Source: Dietzia cinnamea NBRC 102147
GTDB taxonomy: Bacteria; Actinomycetota; Actinomycetes; Mycobacteriales; Mycobacteriaceae
NCBI RefSeq assembly: GCF_001571065.1
Contig: NZ_BCSW01000032.1
Span: 1-32,399, forward strand
DNA: 32,399 nt
Reading direction: 5' to 3'
The translations under genes and the position numbers were made by a program. Under the pieces are notes generated by a model. It saw nothing but the letters and a program-made list of their open reading frames with translations, searched no databases and was not told the origin of the DNA. Each line of letters opens with the position of its first letter. The first letter of the stretch is position 1. Positions 7,360 through 14,140 of this stretch are shown one piece after another.

Positions 7360-8277
7360 ATGACGACGAGGTCGGCGGTGACGCTCTCGCATCTCGACGC
7401 GCTCGAGGCGGAGTCCGTCCACATCTTCCGCGAGGTAGCCGCACAGTTCGAACGCCCGGGGATGCTGTTCTCCGGCGGCAAGGACTCGGTGGTGATGTTC
7501 CACCTCGCCCGCAAGGCCTTCTGGCCCGCGCCGATGCCGTTCCCGCTCATGCACGTCGACACCGGCCACAACTTCGACGAGGTCATCGACTACCGCGACC
7601 GCGTGGTCGAGGAGACCGGTGTCCAGCTGCTCGTCTCCCACGTCCAGGACGACATCGACGCCGGCCGCGTGGTCGAGGACACGGGGGTCGGCGCGAGCCG
7701 CAACCGCCTCCAGACCACCGCCCTGCTGCGCGGGATCCAGGAGAACCGATTCGACGCCGTCTTCGGTGGCGCCCGCCGCGACGAGGAGAAGGCCCGCGCC
7801 AAGGAGCGCGTCTTCTCCTTTCGCGACGCGTTCGGCGCCTGGGACCCGCGCGCCCAGCGGCCCGAGCTGTGGAAGCTGTACAACGGCAAGCACCGCAAGG
7901 GCGAGCACATCCGCGTGTTCCCGCTGTCCAACTGGACCGAGCTGGACATCTGGCAGTACATCGAGCGCGAGGACATCGACCTGCCGCCGATCTACTACGC
8001 CCACGAGCGCGAGGTCATCGAGCGCGACGGCATGCTCCTCGCCAAGACCCGCTTCCTGGAGACGCTGCCGCACGAGGAGGCGCGCACTGAGCTCGTGCGT
8101 TTCCGCACCGTCGGCGACGCCACCTGCACGGGCTGCGTCGAGTCCGACGCCGCCGACAACGCCGCCGTCGTCGCCGAGGTCGCGGGCACCCGCGTCACCG
8201 AACGCGGCGCCACCCGCGCCGATGACCGGATCTCCGAGGCCGGCATGGAAGACCGCAAGAAGGAGGGCTACTTCTGA
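7360..8277 (+). CDS. cysD: Sulfate adenylyltransferase subunit 2 (small subunit)
   Basis: A 305-aa CysD, the catalytic subunit of ATP sulfurylase, which makes adenosine 5'-phosphosulfate (APS) from ATP and sulfate while CysN hydrolyses GTP. The PP-loop SGGKDS is at residues 38-43. Family segments MHVDTGHNFDEVI, FGGARRDEEKARAKER, RVFPLSNWTELDIWQYI and CTGCVESDA follow, and the length is normal. The ATG at 7360 has GGAGG at 7351-7355. An upstream in-frame extension exists but has no family match. Its stop overlaps the cysNC start (ATGA), which implies translational coupling. The McbR-like site at 7299-7314 suggests repression when cysteine or methionine precursors are plentiful. Confidence 0.97.
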   Translation: MTTRSAVTLSHLDALEAESVHIFREVAAQFERPGMLFSGGKDSVVMFHLARKAFWPAPMPFPLMHVDTGHNFDEVIDYRDRVVEETGVQLLVSHVQDDIDAGRVVEDTGVGASRNRLQTTALLRGIQENRFDAVFGGARRDEEKARAKERVFSFRDAFGAWDPRAQRPELWKLYNGKHRKGEHIRVFPLSNWTELDIWQYIEREDIDLPPIYYAHEREVIERDGMLLAKTRFLETLPHEEARTELVRFRTVGDATCTGCVESDAADNAAVVAEVAGTRVTERGATRADDRISEAGMEDRKKEGYF

Positions 8278-10187
8278 TGAGCACCCCCACCACGGACACC
8301 GCGCCGGCCGCCGCCGAGAGCGCCGCCGAGCAGCTGCAGACCATGGCCGAGCACGCGCAGCTGCTGCGCATCGCCACCGCCGGCTCCGTCGACGACGGCA
8401 AGTCGACGCTCATCGGCCGGCTGCTGTTCGACTCCAAGGGCATCTTCGAGGACCAGCTCGCCTCCATCGAGGCCACCTCGGCCAAGCGCGGCGACGAGTA
8501 CACCGACCTCGCGCTGCTCACCGACGGGCTGCGGTCCGAGCGCGAGCAGGGCATCACGATCGACGTCGCCTACCGCTACTTCTCTACCCCGCGGCGCAAG
8601 TTCATCATCGCGGACACCCCGGGCCACGTGCAGTACACGCGCAACATGGTCACCGGTGCCTCGACGGCCGACGTGGCGATCATCCTCGTCGACGCCCGCA
8701 AGGGTGTGCTCGAGCAGACCCGCCGCCACGCGTTCCTGTCCGCACTCCTGGGCATTCCGCGCCTGGTCGTGGCCGTGAACAAGATGGACCTGGTGGACTA
8801 CGACGAGGCCACCTTCGAGGCCATCCGCACCGAGTTCACCGACTTCGCCGCCAAGCTCGAGGTCCACGACGTCACCTTCGTGCCGCTCTCGGCGCTCAGG
8901 GGCGACAATGTGGTGGACCGCTCGGACGCCATGCCCTGGTACACGGGCCCGGCGTTGCTCGACCATCTCGAGAACGTGCACATCGCCTCGGACCGGAACC
9001 TCACCGACGTCCGGTTCCCCGTGCAGTACGTGATCCGCCCCCAGCGCGCCGACGGCTTGGATCACCGGTCCTTCGCCGGAACCGTCGCGGGTGGGATCAT
9101 CAAGGTCGACGACGACGTGGTGGTCATGCCGTCCGGGCGGCAGTCCACGGTCAAGGCGATCTGGGGCCCGGGCGGGGCGGAGCTGGACGAGGCCGCGGCC
9201 CCCGCAGCGGTGACGATCGCGCTGAACGACGAGATCGACATCGTCCGCGGCGAGATGATCGCCCGGCCCGGTAACCGGCCGCACCAGGGCACCGAGCTCG
9301 AGGCCATGGTCTGCTGGTTCGCCGACGACACTACCCTCGAGACCAACAAGCGCTACATCGTCAAGCACACGACGCGCGAGACCAAGGCGATCGTGACGGG
9401 GATGGAGTACCGGCTCGACGTCAACACGCTGCACCGCGACCCCGACTCCACCGAGCTCCAGCTCAACGAGATCGGGCGCATCGGCCTGCGCACGCAGACG
9501 CCGCTGATGTACGACCCCTACCGTCGCAACCGCGACACGGGCGCGTTCATCCTCGTGGACGAGATCACCGGGAACACGGTGGGTGCTGGCATGATCATCG
9601 GGCCCGCCACCACCGGTTCCAACGTCGTCTGGCACGCCGGGGCCGTCCAGCGCGGCGACCGCGGGCAGGGCCGCACCCTGTGGCTGACGGGCCTGTCGGG
9701 TTCGGGCAAGTCGACCATCGCCTCCGAGGTCGAGCGTCTGCTCATCGAGTCCGGTCATCCGGCGTACATCCTCGACGGCGACAACCTGCGCCACGGCCTC
9801 AACGTCGACCTCGGGTTCTCGGCCGAGGACCGGGCGGAGAACATCCGCCGCACCGCCGAGGTGGCGGCGCTGTTCGCCGATGCCGGCGTCGTCGTCATCT
9901 GTTCCCTCATCTCGCCCATGCGCGCCGACCGGGACGCGGCGCGCCAGGTCCACGCCAAGGCCGGCCTGCCGTTCACCGAGGTGTTCGTGGACACCCCGCT
10001 GGCCGAGTGCGAGGCCCGCGACCCCAAGGGCCTCTACGCCAAGGCGCGCGCGGGCGAAATCGCCGAGTTCACCGGCGTCTCCGCGCCGTACGAGCCGCCG
10101 CTGACCCCGGACCTGCACATCCGTCCCGAGGACGGCACCGCAGAAGAGGTCGCGCAGCGGATCCTCAGCTCCATCCTGGGAATCTGA
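8277..10187 (+). CDS. cysNC: Bifunctional sulfate adenylyltransferase GTPase subunit / APS kinase (CysN-CysC fusion)
   Basis: A 636-aa fusion. Residues 1 to about 455 are CysN, an EF-Tu-like GTPase: G1 loop GSVDDGKST 36-44, the RSEREQGITID switch near 87-96, DTPGH 113-117 and NKMD 168-171, followed by beta-barrel domains. Residues from about 463 to 636 are CysC, APS kinase: Walker A GLSGSGKST 472-480, the DGDNLRHGL substrate loop 500-508, and ISPMRADRD near 545-553, where many CysC have ISPYRADR. Together with CysD it makes APS and then PAPS. The fused arrangement is usual in mycobacteria and relatives. It starts inside the cysD stop codon and is followed by the TSUP permease after 4 bp, so the three form one operon. 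Confidence 0.97.
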   Translation: MSTPTTDTAPAAAESAAEQLQTMAEHAQLLRIATAGSVDDGKSTLIGRLLFDSKGIFEDQLASIEATSAKRGDEYTDLALLTDGLRSEREQGITIDVAYRYFSTPRRKFIIADTPGHVQYTRNMVTGASTADVAIILVDARKGVLEQTRRHAFLSALLGIPRLVVAVNKMDLVDYDEATFEAIRTEFTDFAAKLEVHDVTFVPLSALRGDNVVDRSDAMPWYTGPALLDHLENVHIASDRNLTDVRFPVQYVIRPQRADGLDHRSFAGTVAGGIIKVDDDVVVMPSGRQSTVKAIWGPGGAELDEAAAPAAVTIALNDEIDIVRGEMIARPGNRPHQGTELEAMVCWFADDTTLETNKRYIVKHTTRETKAIVTGMEYRLDVNTLHRDPDSTELQLNEIGRIGLRTQTPLMYDPYRRNRDTGAFILVDEITGNTVGAGMIIGPATTGSNVVWHAGAVQRGDRGQGRTLWLTGLSGSGKSTIASEVERLLIESGHPAYILDGDNLRHGLNVDLGFSAEDRAENIRRTAEVAALFADAGVVVICSLISPMRADRDAARQVHAKAGLPFTEVFVDTPLAECEARDPKGLYAKARAGEIAEFTGVSAPYEPPLTPDLHIRPEDGTAEEVAQRILSSILGI

Positions 10188-10191
10188 GCCG

Positions 10192-11118
10192 GTGCCCGAG
10201 GCCCTGTGGACCTACGACTCGCTCGGCCTGCTGGTCGTCAGCGCCGTCATCGGCGTGGTGATCGGCCTGACGGGGATGGGCGGCGGCGCACTCATGACGC
10301 CGGCGCTCATCCTCGTGGGCATCCCACCGACGGCGGCCGTCGCCAACGACCTGGTTGTCAACGCGGTCAACAAGGTCGTGGGCGCGGGCGTGCACTGGAG
10401 GCACGGTAAACCCAATCTCAAGATCGCCCTCTGGCTGATCATCGGCTCGGTGCCGACGGCGTACCTCGGCGCGTGGCTCGTGCACGCGATCGGTGCCGAG
10501 GACGTGCAGGGGATGCTCAAGAAGGCCATCGGCGCGACCCTCATCGTGGCGTCGACGGCGTACTTCCTGCGGGCGTTCTTCGAGATGTCCGGGCGCATCC
10601 GCACCGGTGACGATCCCGACCCGCCGGTCAAGCCGGTGCTCACGCTGCTCGTCGGTGTGATCGGCGGACTGATGGTGGGCATCACCTCGGTGGGCTCGGG
10701 CACCGTCATCATGATGTGCATCATGCTGCTCTACCCGACGCTCGCCGCGCTGCGGCTGGTGGGTACCGACCTCGTGCAGGCGGTCCCGCTGGTCATCGCG
10801 GCCGCGATCGGGCACGTCATGGTGACCGGCGTCGACTGGAACCTGCTCGTGCCGCTGCTCATCGGCGGGGCGATCGGCACGTTCTTCGGCTCCAGGTTCG
10901 CCGGGCGCGTGCCGGGTGGGCTCATCCGCCGCGGCATCACGATCGTGCTCGCCGTGACGGCCTCGGCCATGCTCGGCGCCTCGCCGTTGTTGATCGGAAT
11001 CATCACGCTGGTGCTGGTCGTGGGCGGCCCGTTGGTCTGGAAGGCGCTCGTACGCCGGTTCTCGGTGCACCTCGACCGGCCGGCGGTGCAGCGGCCCGGG
11101 GCGTCGACTCACGCCTGA
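10192..11118 (+). CDS. TSUP-family (TauE/SafE) sulfur-anion permease
   Basis: A 308-aa integral membrane protein of the TauE/SafE (TSUP) family. It has two similar halves, each opening with a Gly-rich helix: LTGMGGGALMTPALIL near residue 25 and ITSVGSGTVIMMCIMLLYP near 165. About eight hydrophobic segments are visible. The GTG 10192 start lies 4 bp after the cysNC stop, so it is the third gene of the cys operon and most likely carries sulfate, sulfite, thiosulfate or an organosulfonate. Direction and substrate cannot be read from the sequence. The C-terminus is short and basic. A perfect 74-bp palindrome begins 14 bp after its stop. A second, dissimilar TSUP gene lies on the opposite strand at 11853-12788. 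Confidence 0.88.
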   Translation: MPEALWTYDSLGLLVVSAVIGVVIGLTGMGGGALMTPALILVGIPPTAAVANDLVVNAVNKVVGAGVHWRHGKPNLKIALWLIIGSVPTAYLGAWLVHAIGAEDVQGMLKKAIGATLIVASTAYFLRAFFEMSGRIRTGDDPDPPVKPVLTLLVGVIGGLMVGITSVGSGTVIMMCIMLLYPTLAALRLVGTDLVQAVPLVIAAAIGHVMVTGVDWNLLVPLLIGGAIGTFFGSRFAGRVPGGLIRRGITIVLAVTASAMLGASPLLIGIITLVLVVGGPLVWKALVRRFSVHLDRPAVQRPGASTHA

Positions 11119-11131
11119 GCCGGGCCGCTCA

Positions 11132-11205
11132 CGCAGCCGCTCCTGGCCATGGCGTCTCGCGCGCACCGCGGGGTGGGCGAGACGCCATGGCCAGGAGCGG
11201 CTGCG
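11132..11205. repeat. Palindromic repeat locus B: perfect 29-16-29 palindrome
   Basis: The left arm 11132-11160 and right arm 11177-11205 are exact reverse complements over 29 bp. The arms run from CGCAGCCGCTCC through to ATGGCGTCTCGC. The loop (11161-11176) is GCGCACCGCGGGGTGG and can form an inner CACC/GGTG stem. The element lies between the stops of the convergent TSUP and Rrf2 genes, so as RNA it could terminate transcription from both sides, although it is far longer than a usual terminator. It is the best-preserved copy of the family. Confidence 0.95.
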
Positions 11206-11231
11206 TTGTGGGCGTGCAGGGGCTGGCGCGA

Positions 11232-11714
11232 CTAGCGGGGTTCCCAGGCGTCGGTGTCGAGGGTCAGCTCGTGAACCTCTCCCGGCAGGTGCCCGGCGGC
11301 CAGGTCGGCGATCGTCACCGCGTCCATCACCCGGCGCAGCGCCGCCCGCGACGCGATCCACACGTGCTGCAGGACCGCCGCGCGCTCGTTGTAGACCACC
11401 GCCTCGGGCCGGACGTCGTAAACGCTGACCAGTGGCCCGTCGACGGCCCGCATCACGTCGGCGACCGTGATCTCGCCGGCGTCCCGGCCGAGGAACCACC
11501 CACCGGTCTTGCCGCGACGGCTGGCGACCAGGCCCGCGCGACGCAGGTCCGAGAGGATCGCCTGGAGGAAGCCGTGCGGGATGTCCTGTAGCCGCCCCAG
11601 TTCCTCCGCGCTGACCGGGCTGTCCCTCGGGTCGCGGGCGGGGTCGTCGCTGCGGGCCGCCGCGAGTTCGACGAGCGCACGCAACGCGTAGTCGGACTTG
11701 GCGGTGACCCTCAT
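11232..11714 (-). CDS. Rrf2-family transcriptional regulator (CymR-like, no Fe-S cysteines)
   Basis: A 160-aa Rrf2-family repressor. The N-terminal winged helix opens with MRVTAKSDYALRALVELA; the recognition region ELGRLQDIPHGFLQAILSDLRRAGLV and wing SRRGKTGGWFLGRD follow. The region that holds three Cys ligands in IscR/NsrR has none here, so it is not expected to bind an Fe-S cluster and is closer to CymR or to mycobacterial Rv1287, which also neighbours cysDN. A role in cysteine or sulfur control is therefore likely, perhaps through a protein or metabolite partner. The ATG 11714 was chosen because the fold begins there; GGGAG lies 10 bp upstream. It is convergent with the cys operon and co-oriented with the TSUP gene upstream. 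Confidence 0.87.
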   Translation of the reverse strand: MRVTAKSDYALRALVELAAARSDDPARDPRDSPVSAEELGRLQDIPHGFLQAILSDLRRAGLVASRRGKTGGWFLGRDAGEITVADVMRAVDGPLVSVYDVRPEAVVYNERAAVLQHVWIASRAALRRVMDAVTIADLAAGHLPGEVHELTLDTDAWEPR

Positions 11715-11790
11715 GGGACACAGTCTCCCAGAGCCGCTGCCATCGCGAGTGGGGGAGTGGCCAGGTCCAGCGCCTTGAGTCTGGGCGGAC

Positions 11791-11802
11791 GTCCAGTTGG
11801 AC
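11791..11802. promoter_or_regulatory. Inverted repeat in the Rrf2 gene leader
   Basis: GTCCA-GT-TGGAC is a 5-2-5 inverted repeat 77 bp upstream of the Rrf2 ATG, in the 138-bp gap between the second TSUP gene and the Rrf2 gene. It could be an autoregulatory operator. No other copy was found near the cys genes, so the assignment is weak. Confidence 0.3.
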
Positions 11803-11852
11803 AAGTAGCCAAGACTGTACGCCAGCGGACAGTCGTTCCCCGCGCTCACATT

Positions 11853-12788
11853 TCAACTGTGGACCGTGGCCGGTCCCGCGCTCGCGGACGGGGCGGGCCG
11901 TCCGGAGGTGCTGAGCTCGTCGTCGTCGCCCCGGCTTCTCCTCTCGGCGAGAACGGCCCACGCGATCAGTCCGAACCAGACGGCGACCAGGGCGAGGAGG
12001 ATCGGGTTGGTGGCCGCGGACGGCACCTCGGCCCAGAGCAGCAGGGTGCGCGCGTTGGTCACCACGATGAGGCCGCCGGCTGCGGTGCCGAGCACGCGCG
12101 CGGGCAGGTGCTTGACCAGCCACGCGGCAAACGGCGCGACGATCACGCCGCCGACGAGTAGCGCCAGCGCGTAACCCCAGTCGATCCCGGCGGCGCCCAG
12201 GCCGAGGAGAAAGCCGAGCGAGCCGCCCACGGCCACCACGAACTCCGAGGTGTCGATCGAGCCCACGGCCTTGCGGGGTTCGACCCGGCCCGACGACAGT
12301 AGCGAGGTCGTCCCGACCGGGCCCCACCCGCCGCCACCGAGCGAGTCGAGCGTCCCGCCGACGAGACCGAGGGGGACGAGGAAGCCCGTGCGAACGCGAC
12401 CCTTGAACTCGGGGCGTCGGCCGCCGAGCGCGAGGAAGCGGTACAGGACGTAGAGGCCCAGCGCGAGAAGGATGACGCCCACGACCGGCTTGGCCACGTC
12501 GGCCGGGAGGCTGCTGAGGATGGTGGCGCCGGCGAACGCGCCGATCGCGCCCGGGACCGCGAGGATGCGCACGATCCGCCAGTCCACGTTGCCGAGTTTG
12601 TGGTGGGAGAGGCCCGACGCGAGGGTGGTGCCGATCTCGGCGAAGTGCACGGACGCCGACGCGGCCGCCGGTGCGATACCGGCCGCGACCAGCAGCGTCG
12701 TGGAGGTGACGCCGTAGGCCATGCCAAGGGAGCCGTCGATGAGTTGGGCGATGGCGCCGACCACGCCGAGCACGATGAGAGTCCTCAT
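11853..12788 (-). CDS. Second TSUP-family (TauE/SafE) permease
   Basis: A 311-aa membrane protein of the same superfamily as the permease at 10192 but clearly a different subgroup. It begins LGVVGAIAQLIDGSLGMAYGVTSTTLL, has FAEIGTTLASGLSHHKLGNVDW in the first half, and LVGGTLDSLGGGGWGPVGTTSLL with IDTSEFVVAVGG in the second. These segments are usual in the actinobacterial sulfite-exporter-like TSUP proteins. About eight helices are followed by a hydrophilic tail rich in Arg, Asp, Ser and Pro. The ATG 12788 is preferred over GTG 12794 because AAGGGG lies 5 bp before it. A perfect McbR-type site lies about 70 bp upstream, so it should be co-regulated with cysD. Whether it imports or exports sulfur anions is open. 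Confidence 0.87.
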   Translation of the reverse strand: MRTLIVLGVVGAIAQLIDGSLGMAYGVTSTTLLVAAGIAPAAASASVHFAEIGTTLASGLSHHKLGNVDWRIVRILAVPGAIGAFAGATILSSLPADVAKPVVGVILLALGLYVLYRFLALGGRRPEFKGRVRTGFLVPLGLVGGTLDSLGGGGWGPVGTTSLLSSGRVEPRKAVGSIDTSEFVVAVGGSLGFLLGLGAAGIDWGYALALLVGGVIVAPFAAWLVKHLPARVLGTAAGGLIVVTNARTLLLWAEVPSAATNPILLALVAVWFGLIAWAVLAERRSRGDDDELSTSGRPAPSASAGPATVHS

Positions 12789-12857
12789 GGGCACCCCTTT
12801 GAGGTAGTGGGCTGATTAAGTCGAGTAAGACAGTAGACATAAAGGCGCGGCCTTGTC

Positions 12858-12873
12858 TAGACCGATCTGTCTA
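12858..12873. promoter_or_regulatory. Perfect McbR-type operator upstream of the second TSUP gene
   Basis: TAGACCGATCTGTCTA is an exact TAGAC-N6-GTCTA match, lying 70 bp upstream of the TSUP ATG at 12788 on the minus strand. With flanking bases it shares GTAGACAGATCGGTCT with the site before cysD. It could also act on the plus-strand small gene at 13002. A further TAGAC half-site stands at 12834-12838. Confidence 0.72.
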
Positions 12874-12922
12874 CCCCTCCGGCGCGGCCGTCTCCGGCGT
12901 CTCGCGCGATAGCGCGACACCA

Positions 12923-12952
12923 TTTTCCGCTATAAGAGATTTGTGACAATAT
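12923..12952 (+). promoter_or_regulatory. AT-rich promoter-like stretch before the small Cys-rich gene
   Basis: A local AT-rich island in otherwise very GC-rich DNA. TTTTCC (12923-12928) and CAATAT (12947-12952) are about 18 bp apart and could be -35 and -10 boxes. A short hairpin TCGCGC-GATA-GCGCGA (12902-12917) sits just upstream. Confidence 0.3.
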
Positions 12953-13001
12953 AGGTGGACCGCGCCGGCAAAGGGGACCGGCGCCATGCTCGAGGAGCCC
13001 C

Positions 13002-13217
13002 ATGAACGAGGTCGGAGAGCGCGCGTGCTTTGTCGAGGAGACCGCGGACGGGGCCGTGTGGGGTTGCCAGCGCTGCGGGGCCCGGAGCGGCACGTTGCCG
13101 TCACGGGGAGCGGCGCGGGTGGCGGCCGATGCGCATCGTTGTCCGGATCAGCCCGCCCGCGTCGCGCGCGAGTACGGACACGGTCGGCGCAGGGGACTCC
13201 GGTCGCGCTGGCGGTGA
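13002..13217 (+). CDS. Small Cys-rich protein, possible zinc ribbon
   Basis: A 71-aa frame starting at ATG 13002 with GAGGAG 5 bp upstream. It holds a CxxC knuckle (WGCQRCGARSG, about residues 21-31) and a later HRC (about 45-47), with a further Cys at 9, so a small zinc site is plausible. The last 20 residues are Arg/Gly-rich and look unstructured. It ends 19 bp before cysQ and is co-oriented with it. I do not recognise a named family, and a chance open frame in GC-rich DNA cannot be excluded. Confidence 0.5.
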   Translation: MNEVGERACFVEETADGAVWGCQRCGARSGTLPSRGAARVAADAHRCPDQPARVAREYGHGRRRGLRSRWR

Positions 13218-13223
13218 TCCTCC

Positions 13224-13229
13224 TAGGCT
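13224..13229 (+). promoter_or_regulatory. Putative -10 of cysQ, leaderless-type
   Basis: TAGGCT (TANNNT) ends 7 bp before the cysQ ATG at 13237, so transcription would begin at or beside the start codon. The same spacing is seen before rmlB, the tyrosine phosphatase gene and the DUF4229 gene. Confidence 0.4.
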
Positions 13230-13236
13230 GGAGGCC

Positions 13237-14058
13237 ATGACCTCCGCCACGCGCACCCCGGACCAGCAGCTCGCCGTCGACCTCGCCACGGACGCCGGCC
13301 GGCTGCTGGTGGAACTGCGGTCCTCCGGGCCCACCGGGCGTACGCTCGGCGACATCGGCGACCGCCGGGCCAACGAGCTCCTGCTCGAGCGGCTCGCCGA
13401 CGCACGTCCGGAGGACGCCGTCCTGTCCGAGGAGTCCAAGGACGATCTATCCCGCGTGGACGCCGACCGCGTGTGGATCATCGACCCCGTCGACGGCACC
13501 CGCGAGTACGGGCTCGGCGACCGCCCCGACTGGGCCGTGCACGTGGCGCTGTGGGAGCGCGACGGCGACCCTGCGACATCACGACTCACCGCAGCCGCGG
13601 TCGGGTTACCGGCGCTCGGGGTGGTGTGTGGGGTCGACGACGACGAGATCTACGCCGCGCCCGTGGGCAACGGCGGGGTCCACGGGGGAGGCCTTCTTCC
13701 CCCTCGTACGGGCTCCCGGCCGAGGATCGTCCTCTCGGCCTCCCGTCCGCCCCGGTTCGCCGATGCGGTCGCCGAGGCGGTGGGCGGGGATCTCGTGCCG
13801 CTGGGGTCGGCCGGCGCCAAGACGGCGGCCGTCGTCCGCGGCGAGGCGGACGCCTACATCCACGCCGGCGGGCAGTACCAGTGGGACTCCGCGGCGCCGG
13901 CCGGCGTGGCGTTGGCCCGTGGGTTCGTCGCCGTGCGGATCGACGGCTCCCCGCTCGAGTACAACGTCGCGGAAACCTACCTGCCGGACCTCGTCGTGTG
14001 CCGCGCCGACCTCGCCGACGCGATCCTCGGCGCGATCGCCGACGCCGACCGGGCCTGA
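13237..14058 (+). CDS. cysQ: 3'(2'),5'-bisphosphate nucleotidase CysQ
   Basis: A 273-aa member of the inositol monophosphatase fold. The metal-binding Glu is in LSEESKDD (E65/E66), the DPVDGT motif is at 83-88, and the C-terminal WDSAAP motif is at 216-221 (GGQYQWDSAAPAGVALA), a pattern usual for CysQ. It removes the 3'-phosphate from PAP, and may act on PAPS, relieving product inhibition in sulfate assimilation. Its place beside cysDNC, TSUP and Rrf2 genes supports this over an inositol phosphatase role. GGAGG lies only 2 bp before the ATG and a TAGGCT -10 lies just upstream, so the mRNA may be leaderless. Confidence 0.92.
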   Translation: MTSATRTPDQQLAVDLATDAGRLLVELRSSGPTGRTLGDIGDRRANELLLERLADARPEDAVLSEESKDDLSRVDADRVWIIDPVDGTREYGLGDRPDWAVHVALWERDGDPATSRLTAAAVGLPALGVVCGVDDDEIYAAPVGNGGVHGGGLLPPRTGSRPRIVLSASRPPRFADAVAEAVGGDLVPLGSAGAKTAAVVRGEADAYIHAGGQYQWDSAAPAGVALARGFVAVRIDGSPLEYNVAETYLPDLVVCRADLADAILGAIADADRA

Positions 14059-14093
14059 TCTACCGGCCCCGTCGCGCGTCGGCTCGAGGGGGC

Positions 14094-14111
14094 CTGGCCC
14101 GGACCGGCCAG
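14094..14111. terminator. Short hairpin between convergent cysQ and epimerase genes
   Basis: CTGGCC (14094-14099) and GGCCAG (14106-14111) form a 6-bp stem with a 6-nt loop in the 82-bp gap between two stop codons. No T-run follows on either strand, so it is only a weak bidirectional terminator candidate. Confidence 0.25.
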
Positions 14112-14140
14112 AGGGCGCCCAGGCTCGCCGAGCGCGCTGG

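Noticed and set aside
10165-12840. A minus-strand open frame of 891 codons across the TSUP and Rrf2 genes
   Set aside because: It is Arg/Gly/Pro-rich with no family motif and overlaps three well-supported genes in other frames. High GC makes stop codons rare, so long empty frames are expected. Similar frames at 1583-3256, 2016-3971, 2713-4491 and 24273-26063 were set aside for the same reason.
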